This document shows, in pieces, positions 34,020 through 43,798 of a stretch of 64,000 bases of DNA. How positions within the stretch are numbered: the stretch's first letter is position 1; each line of letters begins with the position of its first letter. Under the pieces are notes generated by a model. It made no database searches. It was not told the origin of the DNA and saw nothing but the letters and a program-made list of their open reading frames with translations. Source of the stretch: an uncultured bacterium (lineage in GTDB: Bacteria; Bacillota; Clostridia; Lachnospirales; Lachnospiraceae). A program made the translations under genes and the position numbers. The stretch covers positions 85,253 through 149,252 of the forward strand of contig CANDBT010000005.1 of assembly GCA_947383005.1 (NCBI GenBank), in the 5' to 3' direction.

Positions 34020-35324
34020 ATGCCGAACAGGATGGATGACCGAGTCAGGTGTTCCTTCTGCGGAAAGAGCCAGGACCAGGTGAGGAAACTGATTGCCGGC
34101 ACCAGTAATGTATTTATTTGTGATGAGTGTGTTGATCTTTGTGCAGAGATTTTAGAAGAAGAGTTTGACGAGTCCGAGGATATGGGTGTGGATATGGGTG
34201 GGATTAACCTGCTTAAACCCAAGGAGATTAAGGCGTTTTTGGATGAATATGTGATCGGCCAGGATGCGGCCAAGCGCGTGCTGTCCGTGGCTGTCTACAA
34301 TCATTATAAACGGATTACCACCAAAAAAGATATGGACGTGGACATCCAGAAAAGCAATATTTTGATGATCGGCCCTACTGGTTCAGGAAAGACATACCTG
34401 GCTCAGGTCTTGGCAAAAGTGCTGAATGTGCCCTTTGCCATTGCCGATGCTACGGCGCTGACCGAGGCCGGTTATGTGGGTGAAGATGTGGAAAATATTC
34501 TGCTGAAGCTGATTCAGGCGGCAGATTACGATATTTCCCTGGCTGAGTACGGGATTGTTTATATTGATGAGATTGATAAGATTACCAAAAAGTCGGAGAA
34601 TGTATCCATTACCCGTGATGTGTCGGGAGAAGGTGTCCAGCAGGCGCTTCTCAAGATTCTGGAGGGTTCCGTGGCCAGCGTTCCGCCCCAGGGAGGCAGA
34701 AAGCATCCGCATCAGGAATTATTACAGATTGATACGACCAACATTTTGTTCATTTGCGGCGGGGCCTTTGACGGCTTGGAAAAGATTGTCGAACGGCGGC
34801 TCAGCGCAGGTTCAATTGGTTTTAACGCGGAGGTAGTAGACAAGAACAAACAGAATATCGATGAACTGCTGCGTCAGACCGAACCGCAGGATTTGGTAAA
34901 ATATGGTTTGATTCCAGAGTTTATCGGCCGGGTGCCGGTAAATGTATTTTTGGAGTTGCTGAGCGAGGAGGCTTTGGTCAAAATTTTGACCGAACCGAAA
35001 AATGCTTTGACGAAGCAGTATCAAAAGCTTTTTGAGCTGGATGACGTCAAATTGGAATTTACCGAGGAAGCATTGTTGGAGATTGCCCATCTTGCCTCTA
35101 ACCGGAAAACCGGCGCAAGAGGGCTTCGTTCCATTATGGAAATGGCGGTAATGGATTTGATGTATGAAATTCCTTCGGATAATACCATAGGAATTTGCAC
35201 CGTAACTAAAGATGTTATCGACAAGACCGGAGAGCCTGAATTGGTTTATCGTGATACCGCTGTACCACGAAAAACCTTCTCTCAAAAGAGGATGAAGAAG
35301 GAACGGCCGGGAGAAATTGCTTAA
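34020..35324 (+). CDS. clpX: ClpX, unfoldase ATPase of the Clp protease
   Basis: The 434-residue protein has the N-terminal zinc-binding domain (Cys11, Cys14, Cys34, Cys37). The AAA+ domain has Walker A GPTGSGKT and Walker [10 protein letters not shown]. It recognises, unfolds and threads substrates into ClpP. The order tig-clpP-clpX-lon is classic. A terminator lies directly after the stop, as the first part of repeat A3. Confidence 0.97.
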   Translation: MPNRMDDRVRCSFCGKSQDQVRKLIAGTSNVFICDECVDLCAEILEEEFDESEDMGVDMGGINLLKPKEIKAFLDEYVIGQDAAKRVLSVAVYNHYKRITTKKDMDVDIQKSNILMIGPTGSGKTYLAQVLAKVLNVPFAIADATALTEAGYVGEDVENILLKLIQAADYDISLAEYGIVYIDEIDKITKKSENVSITRDVSGEGVQQALLKILEGSVASVPPQGGRKHPHQELLQIDTTNILFICGGAFDGLEKIVERRLSAGSIGFNAEVVDKNKQNIDELLRQTEPQDLVKYGLIPEFIGRVPVNVFLELLSEEALVKILTEPKNALTKQYQKLFELDDVKLEFTEEALLEIAHLASNRKTGARGLRSIMEMAVMDLMYEIPSDNTIGICTVTKDVIDKTGEPELVYRDTAVPRKTFSQKRMKKERPGEIA

Positions 35325-35341
35325 GAAGGAAACATAAACAT

Positions 35342-35405
35342 AAAATGGGGGCACCAAGCTCCCATTTTTATGTATGTACAGGCCCGCACAGAGGAATATG
35401 CCGCA
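35342..35405 (+). repeat. Terminator plus family A repeat fragment (A3) after clpX
   Basis: A terminator (AATGGG..GC, GC.CCCATTTTT, 35342-35369) stops clpX transcription. It passes directly into ATGTATGTACAGGCCCGCACAG and ATATGCCGC, the first half of family A. The second half is replaced by a family F-like piece. Confidence 0.75.
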
Positions 35406-35429
35406 TGATGCATTCGCTAAGTGAGCCAA

Positions 35430-35503
35430 TGCCTGCGGCGGAAAGGAATGATGTCGCTGAAGCGACCCGCCGCAGGTGGAGAATCCTGCGGAGCAGGATT
35501 CTT
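35430..35503. repeat. Family F-like hairpins before lon
   Basis: GCCTGCGGCGG pairs with CCGCCGCAGG around an inner TCGCT/AGCGA hairpin. Then GAATCCTG, loop CGGAG, CAGGATTC and TTTATG follow. The last hairpin occupies the place of GAGTCCGG/CCGGACTC in copy 39651, with changed but still pairing arms. Confidence 0.6.
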
Positions 35504-35509
35504 TATGAC

Positions 35510-35605
35510 CGATGTTGTGAGATGGTTTTCGCCAAACGTGCATGTGTTGGCAAATCAGCCGCAAAGGCAGGTGTGAGAGAGAGTCCGAGAATGCATTCAT
35601 ACGAC
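35510..35605. repeat. Family E repeat, half copy (E1)
   Basis: GTTGTGAGATGGTTTTCGCC, CAAATCAGCCGCAAAGGCAGG and GAGTCCGAGAATGCATTC match pieces of the copy at 41613-41767. It ends 13 bases before the lon start. Confidence 0.5.
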
Positions 35606-35618
35606 GAAGGAGGAAAAT

Positions 35619-37928
35619 ATGGAAATTATGGTTAAAACAATGCCGGTAATCGCGCTGAGAGCTTTAACAATACTGCCCAAAATGACCATAAGTTTTGATA
35701 TCAGCCGGGCGAAATCCATCGCGGCTGTGGAAAAGGCGATGACTGACGATCAGAAAATTTGCGTGATTACCCAGAAAGACCCGGACGAAGCGAATCCGGG
35801 TCAGGAGCAGCTTTATCATATCGGAGTGATTGTCCGGGTAAAACAGTTGGTAAAAATGCCCAACAATGTGATTCGGATGATGGTAGAGGGCATCGAACGG
35901 GCAGAATTATTGATGCTGGATGCAGAGGAGCCGGTTTTGATCGGCGAAGTAATGCCATCCCCCTGGCAGATGGATGATGTGGATACTCTGACTGCGGAGG
36001 CTATGGTGCGCATACTGCAGGAAAAAGTGGAAGAATATGGCCGTCAGAATCTTAAGTTTGCCCGGGAGGTGATGCCAAATCTGCTGATTGCCGGAGGATT
36101 GGAAGAGCTGATGCAGCAGATTGTGACGCAGATTCCCTGGGATTATACTATCCGTCAGGACTATCTGAATGCAAAAGACGCGGTTACCCGGTATGAAGTG
36201 CTGATTAGCAACATGGTAAAAGAAATTGAAATTTCCCGTATCCGCCGTGAATTTCAGGAAAAAGTAAAAGCGGCAGTAGACAAAAATCAGAAGGATTACA
36301 TTTTGCGTGAGCAAATGAAAGTCATTCGTCAGGAATTAGGGGACGATCCTGCTTCGGACGCCGATGAGTATGAAAAAAAGGTGGATGCTTTAAAAGCCGA
36401 CAAAGAGGTAAAGGAGAAACTGAGAAAAGAAATCAGCCGTTTTAAAACGATGCCGTCTGGCAGTCAGGAAGGAAATGTGCTGCGGACATATATCGAAACC
36501 TTGTTGGAATTGCCGTGGAATAAGACATCTAAAGACGACAATGACATAAAAAGGGCAGAGAGAATATTAGAAGAAGATCATTATGGGTTAGAGAAAGTAA
36601 AGGAAAGGGTGTTGGAATATCTGGCAGTTCGCATGCTGACAAAAAAAGGTGACAGCCCTATCCTTTGTCTGGTAGGCCCTCCGGGAACCGGCAAAACTTC
36701 CATTGCCAAATCCGTGGCCCGCGCCCTCAATAAGAAATATGTGCGTATCAGTCTTGGAGGCGTCCGGGACGAGGCGGAAATCCGAGGCCATAGAAAAACT
36801 TATGTGGGAGCTATGCCGGGGCGCCTGGCAGAGGGGCTGAGGCAGGCAGGAGTGTCAAATCCGCTGATGCTGTTGGATGAGATTGACAAGGTCAGCAGCG
36901 ACTACAAAGGAGACACCTCATCGGCGCTTTTGGAGGTGCTGGACGGGGAGCAGAATATGCGTTTTCGTGATCATTATATCGAAGTGCCGGTCAATCTGTC
37001 CCATGTATTGTTTATCGCTACGGCCAACACTACACAGACGATTCCCCGTCCTCTGTTGGATCGAATGGAAATTATCGAAATCAGCAGTTACACGGAAAGC
37101 GAAAAATTTCATATTGCCAGGGATTTTTTGCTGGAAAAGCAGCTTAAAAAAAATGGTTTGGCGGGGGAAAAGGTGACGATTTCCGATGGGGCATTGAAGA
37201 GGATCATTCATAATTATACACGGGAAGCGGGAGTGCGGAATCTTGAACGCCGGATTGGCGATATTTTGAGGAAAGCGGCCAGGGAGTTTTTGGAGGATAA
37301 AAAGAAAACTATCCGGGTCGGGGAATCCAGCTTGGAGAAGTATCTGGGAAAGGAAAAATATACCTTTGAAAATGCTAACGAGGAAGATCAGGTAGGGATT
37401 GTCCGGGGACTTGCCTGGACCAGCGTGGGCGGAGATACCCTCCAGATTGAAGTGAACGTGATGCCTGGAAAAGGTGAACTGAAGCTGACGGGACAAATGG
37501 GTGATGTGATGAAGGAGTCTGCTCAGACAGCGCTTACTTATGTACGGTCGGTTTGTCCCCAATATCGGGTTGCCGACGATTATTTTGAAAAACATGATAT
37601 CCATATTCATATTCCGGAGGGAGCAGTACCAAAAGATGGCCCGTCTGCCGGGATAACCATGGCAGTTGCCATGTTGTCCGCAGTAGTCGGACGGAAAGTA
37701 TCGGCGAAAGTGGCCATGACTGGCGAAATTACGCTGAGAGGCCGGGTGCTGCCGATAGGCGGGCTGAAGGAGAAGATACTGGCAGCGAAGATGGCCCATA
37801 TACAAAAAGTGCTGGTACCAGATAAAAACAGGCCGGATATTGCCGAGCTTTCAAAAGAAATTACCAGGGGCCTGAAAATCGTTTATGTTAAAAATATGGA
37901 AGAGGTATTGGCGGAGGTTTTTGTGTGA
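35619..37928 (+). CDS. lon: ATP-dependent Lon protease
   Basis: The 769-residue protein has an N-terminal substrate-binding domain (about 1-205) and a coiled-coil linker. The AAA+ domain has Walker A GPPGTGKT near residue 350, and the protease domain has catalytic Ser676 (KDGPSAG) and Lys717 (GGLKEK). It degrades misfolded and regulatory proteins in the cytoplasm. AAGGAGG precedes the ATG. engB follows 12 bases after the stop, the usual Firmicute pairing. Confidence 0.97.
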   Translation: MEIMVKTMPVIALRALTILPKMTISFDISRAKSIAAVEKAMTDDQKICVITQKDPDEANPGQEQLYHIGVIVRVKQLVKMPNNVIRMMVEGIERAELLMLDAEEPVLIGEVMPSPWQMDDVDTLTAEAMVRILQEKVEEYGRQNLKFAREVMPNLLIAGGLEELMQQIVTQIPWDYTIRQDYLNAKDAVTRYEVLISNMVKEIEISRIRREFQEKVKAAVDKNQKDYILREQMKVIRQELGDDPASDADEYEKKVDALKADKEVKEKLRKEISRFKTMPSGSQEGNVLRTYIETLLELPWNKTSKDDNDIKRAERILEEDHYGLEKVKERVLEYLAVRMLTKKGDSPILCLVGPPGTGKTSIAKSVARALNKKYVRISLGGVRDEAEIRGHRKTYVGAMPGRLAEGLRQAGVSNPLMLLDEIDKVSSDYKGDTSSALLEVLDGEQNMRFRDHYIEVPVNLSHVLFIATANTTQTIPRPLLDRMEIIEISSYTESEKFHIARDFLLEKQLKKNGLAGEKVTISDGALKRIIHNYTREAGVRNLERRIGDILRKAAREFLEDKKKTIRVGESSLEKYLGKEKYTFENANEEDQVGIVRGLAWTSVGGDTLQIEVNVMPGKGELKLTGQMGDVMKESAQTALTYVRSVCPQYRVADDYFEKHDIHIHIPEGAVPKDGPSAGITMAVAMLSAVVGRKVSAKVAMTGEITLRGRVLPIGGLKEKILAAKMAHIQKVLVPDKNRPDIAELSKEITRGLKIVYVKNMEEVLAEVFV

Positions 37929-37940
37929 GGAGGGGAAGCT

Positions 37941-38564
37941 ATGGTAATCAAGACAGTGGAATTGGAAACGGTTTGCGGAGTGACCAGCAGATTGCCGGAT
38001 AACGACTGTCCGGAGTTTGCGTTTTCCGGAAAATCCAATGTAGGAAAATCTTCTCTGATTAATGCGCTGATGAACCGGAAGGCATTCGCCAGAACCTCGG
38101 CCCAGCCGGGGAAAACGCAAACCATCAATTTTTACCGGATAAACGGAGAATGGTACTATGTGGATTTGCCTGGTTACGGTTATGCCAAAGTACCGGTGGA
38201 AGAAAAAGCCCGGTGGGGGAAAATGATTGAAGGTTATTTAAAAAGATCTTCCATGCTGAAATGTGTGTTCTTGTTGGTGGATATCCGTCATGAGCCATCC
38301 GCCAACGATAAAGTGATGTATGACTGGATTGTAGCCAATGGTTATGACCCGGTCATTATTGCCACAAAGCTGGACAAGTTAAAGCGGAGCCAGGTGCCTA
38401 AGCATATCAGACAGATAAGGGAAGGGCTGGGAATAAAAAAAGACGGCCTGGTGATTCCTTTTTCGGCAGAAACAAAGCAGGGGAGGGAAGAAATATGGGG
38501 GCTGATTGAACAGATAAGACAACAGCCGATGCAGCCGGAAAAAGATAAAAACATACATGAATAG
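37941..38564 (+). CDS. ysxC: Ribosome-assembly GTPase EngB (YsxC/YihA)
   Basis: The 207-residue TrmE-Era-EngA-EngB-type GTPase has G1 SGKSNVGKSSLINAL, G3 DLPGYGYAKVP and G4 TKLDKL, which are the family forms. It acts in assembly of the 50S ribosomal subunit. It starts 12 bases after lon and is certainly co-transcribed with it. Confidence 0.96.
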   Translation: MVIKTVELETVCGVTSRLPDNDCPEFAFSGKSNVGKSSLINALMNRKAFARTSAQPGKTQTINFYRINGEWYYVDLPGYGYAKVPVEEKARWGKMIEGYLKRSSMLKCVFLLVDIRHEPSANDKVMYDWIVANGYDPVIIATKLDKLKRSQVPKHIRQIREGLGIKKDGLVIPFSAETKQGREEIWGLIEQIRQQPMQPEKDKNIHE

Positions 38565-38620
38565 GCTAAAGCAAGGAATATACTGGCAGAAAAAGCGTGC
38601 CGGGAAAGGGGCAAAGAGGA

Positions 38621-39625
38621 ATGAAAGTAGCCGATATGCACTGTGATACGATTTCTGAATTGTATAATCATCAACAGAATGGGGAAAAGGTATCTATTGG
38701 GGAAAACGAAGGCCATGTTGATTTAAAAAAAATGCGCAGGGGAGATTATCTGCTGCAGAATTTTGCCTTGTTTGTCCATTTAAAGCGGACACAAGAGCCG
38801 TTTGCTTATGCCATGAAGCTGGTGGATGCTTTTTATCGGGAAATAGAAGCATATCCGGAACAAATCGGGGCTGTCAGGAGTTGGAAAGATATTGAGAAAA
38901 ATATGCAAAGCGGCCGTATATCGGCGCTTCTTACTATAGAAGAGGGAGGCGTTTGCCAGGGGGAGCTCGCTTATTTGAGGGATTTTTACCGGGTGGGTGT
39001 CAGAATGATGACGTTGACCTGGAATTTTAAGAACGAGTTGGCTTTTCCGAATATTATGCCGGAAAAGCAGCAATCGTCCGACCGCCCGCTGCGGTTTTTA
39101 CCAGATACGACGCATGGCCTGACGGAAAAGGGCATTGCTTTTGTGGAGGAAATGGAACGTCTGGGCATGATTATTGATGTTTCGCATTTGGGAGACGCCG
39201 GCATTTGGGATGTTATCCGGTATACGAAGAAACCTTTTGTTGCCAGTCATTCCAATGCCCGGGCGTTGGCTTCCCATCCCCGGAATCTGACGGATGAGAT
39301 GATTCGTGCCCTGGCCGAGCGAGGCGGAGTGGCGGGGATTAATTATTGTGCGGCATTCCTCAGAGATACGGAGAACGGGCAAGAGCCAAAGAACAGCTAC
39401 TGCCGTCATATGGTAGCTCATATGAAGCATATGAAGGCAATCGGCGGTATTGGCTGTGTCGGCTTGGGCAGCGATTTTGACGGTATTGTCAGTACGGTGG
39501 AGATGGGGGATTGTTCCGGCATGCAGCTTTTAGCCGATGAGATGGATCGGCAAGGTTTTACAGACAGCGAGATAGAAGCCGTTTTTTCCGGCAATGTGCT
39601 GCGGCTTTACCGGGAGCTTTTGTGA
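38621..39625 (+). CDS. Membrane dipeptidase (peptidase family M19)
   Basis: The 334-residue zinc enzyme hydrolyses dipeptides and is related to renal dipeptidase. Metal-binding motifs are DMHCDT near the start, VSHLGD (about 188) and ASHSNARAL. Other family motifs are TLTWNFKNELA and VGLGSDFDG. It has no signal peptide, as usual for the bacterial form. The ATG at 38621 matches the family start; an upstream GTG at 38597 is possible. It may be co-transcribed with engB, 56 bases upstream. Confidence 0.92.
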   Translation: MKVADMHCDTISELYNHQQNGEKVSIGENEGHVDLKKMRRGDYLLQNFALFVHLKRTQEPFAYAMKLVDAFYREIEAYPEQIGAVRSWKDIEKNMQSGRISALLTIEEGGVCQGELAYLRDFYRVGVRMMTLTWNFKNELAFPNIMPEKQQSSDRPLRFLPDTTHGLTEKGIAFVEEMERLGMIIDVSHLGDAGIWDVIRYTKKPFVASHSNARALASHPRNLTDEMIRALAERGGVAGINYCAAFLRDTENGQEPKNSYCRHMVAHMKHMKAIGGIGCVGLGSDFDGIVSTVEMGDCSGMQLLADEMDRQGFTDSEIEAVFSGNVLRLYRELL

Positions 39626-39650
39626 GTCTGGGTGATATATTTCTTTTTCA

Positions 39651-39802
39651 TATCATAGGAAAGTGCGTCCTATGATACAAAACGCTCCGCGTGGATGCCG
39701 CACTCCGCGCAAAGGAAGATGGCTGCTGGCATAGCCGCGCTCCGGCGCGAGAGTCCGGCAAGCCGGACTCTTTGTTCTCCCTAGTACTTTACTGCTTTAA
39801 AT
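39651..39802. repeat. Family F repeat (F1) with a family D fragment
   Basis: The first hairpin is TATCATAGGA, loop AAGTGCG, TCCTATGATA. A GC-rich middle with GCGCAAAGGAAGATGG and CCGCGCTCCGGCGCG follows, and a final hairpin GAGTCCGG, CAAG, CCGGACTC leads to TTTGTTC, which can act as a terminator for the dipeptidase gene. CTAGTACTTTACTGC, a degraded family D end, follows at 39780. Confidence 0.7.
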
Positions 39803-39828
39803 TCCTAAAAAAATAACCGGTGATATCG

Positions 39829-39857
39829 TTGACGCAAGGAAAAAATTGTAGTATGAT
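39829..39857 (+). promoter_or_regulatory. Promoter of the TrpX-type ABC importer
   Basis: TTGACG (39829-39834) and TATGAT (39852-39857) are exactly 17 bases apart. The leader (about 120 bases) contains the hairpin at 39899-39957. Confidence 0.75.
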
Positions 39858-39898
39858 ACCTAATGTGTTCCTGCGTTTTATACATAAGTAGGGATAAG

Positions 39899-39957
39899 GC
39901 AACCGTTCAGACGACGAAAATCCATGCCAAATACCATGTTGCCTGAACGGTTGCGGA
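39899..39957 (+). repeat. Family B-like hairpin in the importer leader
   Basis: GCAACCGTTCAGACGACG pairs with TTGCCTGAACGGTTGC across about 25 bases. The arms match the outer stem of family B (CAGTTCAGACGG, CCGTCTGAACGG), but the inner part is short. It lies between the promoter and the first gene, so it may attenuate expression. Confidence 0.5.
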
Positions 39958-39984
39958 ATAATTATAGGAAAGGGAGAAATAATT

Positions 39985-41046
39985 ATGAGAAAATCAGGAA
40001 AATTACTGGCTATGATTCTGGCCGGAACGATGGTGCTGTCTATGGCTGCATGCTCCGGAGGCGGCAGCGAAGCTACGACGGCTGCCGACGGTACAGAGGC
40101 AGAGGTGACGGAAGCGACGAAGGCCGATGATACAAAAGCCGACGCTGGTGCGGACGAGGCTTCTGCCGACAGCTATACGGTAGGTATCTGCCAGTTAGTG
40201 CAGCATGATGCCCTGGATGCGGCTACTCAGGGTTTTAAAGATGCCTTGACGGATGCGTTCGGAGATAAGGTTACGTTTGACGAACAGAATGCTCAGGGAG
40301 ATTCCAATACCTGTTCTACTATCGTCAACAGTTTTGTATCCAACAATGTGGATTTAATCCTTGCCAATGCCACTCCTGCCTTGCAGGCAGCCCAGGCGGG
40401 GACCAGCGAGATCCCGATTTTGGGTACTTCCGTGACCGAATATGGCGTGGCTCTTGGTATTGACGATTTTGACGGGACGGTCGGCGGAAATATTTCCGGT
40501 ACTTCCGATCTGGCTCCATTGGATGAACAGGCGGCTATGCTTTTGGAGTTGTTCCCGGATGCGAAAACCGTCGGGCTTTTGTACTGTTCTGCCGAGGCGA
40601 ATTCCCAATATCAGGTAGATACGGTAAAGGCAGCTTTGGAAGAGGCCGGCTGTACCTGTGAATATTATGCTTTTTCTGATTCCAATGATTTGTCGGCTAT
40701 CGTTACCAGCGCAGCCGATGCCTGTGATGTGATTTATGTTCCTACAGATAATACGGCAGCAGCCAATGCGGAACTCGTCAACAATATTTGCCAGCCTGCC
40801 GGAGTGCCGGTTATCGCGGGAGAAGAAGGCATTTGTGCCGGCTGCGGCGTAGCCACTTTGTCTATCAGCTACTATGATTTAGGTGTTGCTACAGGGAAGA
40901 TGGCCGCCAAAATCCTGACCGGTGAGGAAGATATTGCGCAGATGCCTGTAGAGTATGCTCCGCAGTTTACCAAGAAGTATAATAAGTCTATTTGTGAAGC
41001 TCTTGGTGTTGAGATTCCCGATGACTATGTGGCAATCGAGGAGTAA
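39985..41046 (+). CDS. Substrate-binding lipoprotein of a TrpXYZ-type ABC importer
   Basis: The 353-residue lipoprotein has the lipobox SMAAC (about residue 23) and an Ala/Thr/Asp/Glu-rich linker to residue 65. An ABC_sub_bind (PF04392-type) fold follows with VGICQLVQHDALDAATQGF at its start and ALTDAFGDKVTFDEQNAQGD. Members of this family bind tryptophan, tyrosine or other aromatic or sugar-like ligands; the ligand here is unknown. Permease and ATPase genes follow after a 743-base gap filled with repeats, which suggests repeats were inserted into the operon. Confidence 0.88.
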   Translation: MRKSGKLLAMILAGTMVLSMAACSGGGSEATTAADGTEAEVTEATKADDTKADAGADEASADSYTVGICQLVQHDALDAATQGFKDALTDAFGDKVTFDEQNAQGDSNTCSTIVNSFVSNNVDLILANATPALQAAQAGTSEIPILGTSVTEYGVALGIDDFDGTVGGNISGTSDLAPLDEQAAMLLELFPDAKTVGLLYCSAEANSQYQVDTVKAALEEAGCTCEYYAFSDSNDLSAIVTSAADACDVIYVPTDNTAAANAELVNNICQPAGVPVIAGEEGICAGCGVATLSISYYDLGVATGKMAAKILTGEEDIAQMPVEYAPQFTKKYNKSICEALGVEIPDDYVAIEE

Positions 41047-41083
41047 TCAGGTTGTATATGGTTGCAGTCGGACAAGTTGTATT

Positions 41084-41290
41084 ACCGCACTCTGCGGAAA
41101 TATCCGCGGAGTGCGGTTCTATGCGCAGCCCCATGCAGAGAAAGTATGCCGCAGAAGCGGTGCATGGGGCGCGCGGCGAGTAGGGGAAGACGGTTCTTCC
41201 CACTCGATCGCTCGCATGTATGGGAAGTTTGCTGTTGACGCAATATGCGGGCTGCGCGGCGGGCAGGGGGAACTTCCTCCTGTTCGGTTT
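41084..41290 (+). repeat. Family A repeat, doubled copy (A4)
   Basis: A long hairpin (ACCGCACTCTGCGGA with TCCGCGGAGTGCGGT, 41084-41117) is followed by the family A module. Here the stem is GCCCCATGC/GCATGGGGC instead of GCCCGCAC/GTGCGGGC. The third hairpin is GAGTAGGGGAAG/TTCTTCCCACTC. A second, diverged module follows at about 41208-41290 with GCTCGCAT/ATGCGGGC and GGGCAGGGGGAA/TTCCTCCTGTTC. Confidence 0.75.
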
Positions 41291-41359
41291 GTTACTGATT
41301 GCCGGCGGGTTTTTGGCAGCGGGATTTTACCTGCCGCGTCAGGATTTTGTACGGTCATA

Positions 41360-41577
41360 CTAGTACTGCATTGCGGAAATATCAGTGAATACAGTGCTTG
41401 ATATTTTCGTTATCTGCGCGTCTGCAAAGCGAGGTTCTACACTCCGTTCCGGTCCTTGCTGAACAAGCGCCACTGGCGCTTAGCAACGTAGCGGTGCCTA
41501 CGTCTAGCTTTGCAGGCGTGCAGAGGGCGGAAATAGCGAGTGCCGAATTCACCGGAATTTCCGCAATGTAGTACTAG
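41360..41577. repeat. Family D MITE-like element, long form (D2)
   Basis: The ends are CTAGTACTGCATTGCGG and its complement (one mismatch), 218 bp apart. The inside contains CTACACTCCGTTCCGG, AACAAGCGCCACTGGCGC and TAGCTTTGCAGGCG, with further inverted pairs (CTGCAAAGC with GCTTTGCAG). No protein-coding gene is inside. The copy at 43569 is nearly the same over about 190 bp. Confidence 0.85.
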
Positions 41578-41612
41578 CAGGTGCAGACATATGATTTATT
41601 ATGGGAATACAA

Positions 41613-41767
41613 ACGTACTCCCGGAGTTTTTCTGTGCCTGAATTTGTGAGATGATTTCAGATGTGCATAAATTTATGAGGCGTACGAAAGCACGTTGATT
41701 AAATTCAGGTACATCTGACGGAAAATCAGCCACGAAGGCAGGTGTAGTAGAGATTCCGAGAGTACAT
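41613..41767. repeat. Family E inverted repeat (E2)
   Basis: GTACTCCCGGAG at the left pairs with TTCCGAGAGTAC at the right. In between, TTTGTGAGATGATTTCAGATGTGC and CATCTGACGGAAAATCAGCC are further matched arms. The unit ends 22 bases before the permease start. Confidence 0.65.
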
Positions 41768-41789
41768 ACAACAGACTGGGGTGATTAGG

Positions 41790-42743
41790 ATGAATTTCAT
41801 AGGTGATTTAGGCAGCCTGTTCAATGCCCTGCCTGGTGCGGCGGCACAGGGGTTGGTCTGGGGCATTATGGCTATCGGCGTATATATTACTTACCGGATT
41901 TTGGATGTTGCCGATTTGACGGTAGACGGTTCTTTTTGTACTGGCGGTGCAGTCTGCATTATGATAATGTTAAACAATCAGAATGTCTGGATAGCAATGT
42001 TTTGTGGTATGCTGGCTGGTATGGCGGCGGGTTTTTTTACGGGGATTCTTCATACCTTTATGGGAATTCCGGCTATTTTGTCGGGTATTTTAACTCAATT
42101 AGGACTGTATTCTGTTAATTTGAAAATAATGGGAAAAGCGAATCAGGCGATTAACGCAAACAAATTTGATTTGCTGATTTCTCTTCGTTTTATTAAAAAT
42201 GTGCCTTTGTATAAAAATACGATTTTTATTGTGGCGGTAATTACGGTGGTGCTGATTGGTATTTTATACTGGTTTTTTGGCACCGAGCTGGGGTGCTCCC
42301 TGCGGGCTACCGGATGTAATGGCAAGATGGCCCGCGCCCAGGGAATCAACACCGATTTAAACCGGGTTTTAGGGCTGATGATTTCCAATGGCCTGGTGGC
42401 TTTTTCAGGCGCTTTGCTTGTTCAATACCAGGGCTTTTCCGATGTGAATATGGGAAGAGGCGCCATCGTAATCGGACTTGCTGCCGTGATTATCGGAGAA
42501 GCGGTTTTTGGCCGGATTTTTCATAATTTCGGTATGCGGCTGCTGGGCGTGTCTTTGGGCTCGATTATTTATTATCTGGTGCTGCAGATCGTGATTTGGA
42601 GAAAATTCGACCCTGATCTTTTGAAACTTTTATCTGCTGTGGTAGTAGCCGTATTTTTGGCGGTTCCTACATGGAAGAGCCGTTATTCTGCCAGGGTTTT
42701 ACGGTTTTTGGTACGCATAGGAGTTAAAGGAGGGATGAACTGA
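41790..42743 (+). CDS. ABC transporter permease (TrpY type)
   Basis: The 317-residue protein has eight or nine hydrophobic helices and the family N-terminus ALPGAAAQGLVWGIMAIGVYITYRILDVADLTVDGSF. The cytoplasmic loop GCSLRATGCNGKMARAQGIN contacts the ATPase. It works with the binding lipoprotein upstream and the ATPase whose gene overlaps its stop by one base. The ATG at 41790 has a better-placed GGGGTG site than the GTG at 41781. Confidence 0.92.
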   Translation: MNFIGDLGSLFNALPGAAAQGLVWGIMAIGVYITYRILDVADLTVDGSFCTGGAVCIMIMLNNQNVWIAMFCGMLAGMAAGFFTGILHTFMGIPAILSGILTQLGLYSVNLKIMGKANQAINANKFDLLISLRFIKNVPLYKNTIFIVAVITVVLIGILYWFFGTELGCSLRATGCNGKMARAQGINTDLNRVLGLMISNGLVAFSGALLVQYQGFSDVNMGRGAIVIGLAAVIIGEAVFGRIFHNFGMRLLGVSLGSIIYYLVLQIVIWRKFDPDLLKLLSAVVVAVFLAVPTWKSRYSARVLRFLVRIGVKGGMN

Positions 42744-43540
42744 TGCTGGAAATTCAAAACATCTCCAAAACTTTTAATGCAGGGACAGTAAACGAAAAGC
42801 AAGCCTTAAAAGGACTTAACCTTACGTTGGAAGACGGTGATTTTGTCACCGTTATCGGCGGAAACGGCGCAGGGAAATCCACCCTGCTGAATGCAATTGC
42901 CGGAGTATGGCTGGTGGATGAAGGGAAAATTATCATTGATGGCAAAGATGTGACAAAGCTTCCTGAGTATAAACGGGCAAAATTCCTGGGAAGGGTATTC
43001 CAGGACCCGATGAATGGTACGGCGGCCACCATGGGGATTGAGGAGAATCTGGCCCTGGCGCTTCGCCGCGGCCATAAAAGGACATTGAAACAGGGGATTG
43101 CCGGAAGCGAGCGCAAGCTTTACAGGGATATTTTGGCCAATTTGAATCTCGGCCTGGAAAACCGGCTGACCTCCAAGGTAGGGCTTTTGTCCGGCGGCCA
43201 GAGACAGGCGCTTACGTTGCTGATGGCGACTTTAGAGAAGCCGAAGCTCTTACTGCTTGATGAGCATACGGCGGCCCTGGACCCGAAAACGGCAGCCAAG
43301 GTGCTGGAGACGACAGAGCGGGTAGTGAATCAGGATCATTTGACTACATTGATGATTACCCACAATATGCGGGATGCGATTAATATTGGCAATCGTCTGA
43401 TTATGATGAGTGACGGACAGATTATTTATGACGTATCAGGGGAAGCGAAGAGGAAACTGAAAGTCGAGGATTTGCTGAAAAAGTTTGCAGAGGCCAGCGG
43501 CGAAGAGTTTGCCAACGACCGGATGATGCTGGCAAAGTAA
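42743..43540 (+). CDS. ABC transporter ATPase (TrpZ type)
   Basis: The 265-residue single ABC domain has Walker A GGNGAGKSTLL, signature LSGGQRQALTLLMA and Walker B LLLLDEHTAALD. It powers import with the permease; its start overlaps the permease stop. A family D element begins about 30 bases after the stop. Confidence 0.94.
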   Translation: MLEIQNISKTFNAGTVNEKQALKGLNLTLEDGDFVTVIGGNGAGKSTLLNAIAGVWLVDEGKIIIDGKDVTKLPEYKRAKFLGRVFQDPMNGTAATMGIEENLALALRRGHKRTLKQGIAGSERKLYRDILANLNLGLENRLTSKVGLLSGGQRQALTLLMATLEKPKLLLLDEHTAALDPKTAAKVLETTERVVNQDHLTTLMITHNMRDAINIGNRLIMMSDGQIIYDVSGEAKRKLKVEDLLKKFAEASGEEFANDRMMLAK

Positions 43541-43568
43541 CCTCTCATACCTGTCGTCGTCTGGCATT

Positions 43569-43765
43569 ATTACTGCATTGCGGAAATAACAGTGAATACA
43601 GTGCTTGATATTTTCGTTATCTGTGCGTCTGCAAAGCGACGTTCTACACTCCGTTCCGGTCCTTGCTGAACAAGCGCCACTGGCGCTTAGCAACGTAGTG
43701 GTGCCTACGTCTAGCTTTGCAGGCGTGCAGAGGGCGGAAATAGCGAGTGCTGAATTCACTGAAGT
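43569..43765. repeat. Family D MITE-like element, long form (D3)
   Basis: It is nearly identical to D2 inside, but the left end is TTACTGCATTGCGG and the right end is lost (GAATTCACTGAAGTTTGC). It ends about 15 bases before the ribosome site of the next gene. The open frame through it (43605-43820) is not a gene. Confidence 0.8.
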
Positions 43766-43798
43766 TTGCATTTGGATTTCAAGAAAGGAGAGGGCTTT

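Noticed and set aside
34812-35600. 262-codon minus-strand frame over clpX and the gap
   Set aside because: It is a shadow of clpX extended through repeats A3 and F.
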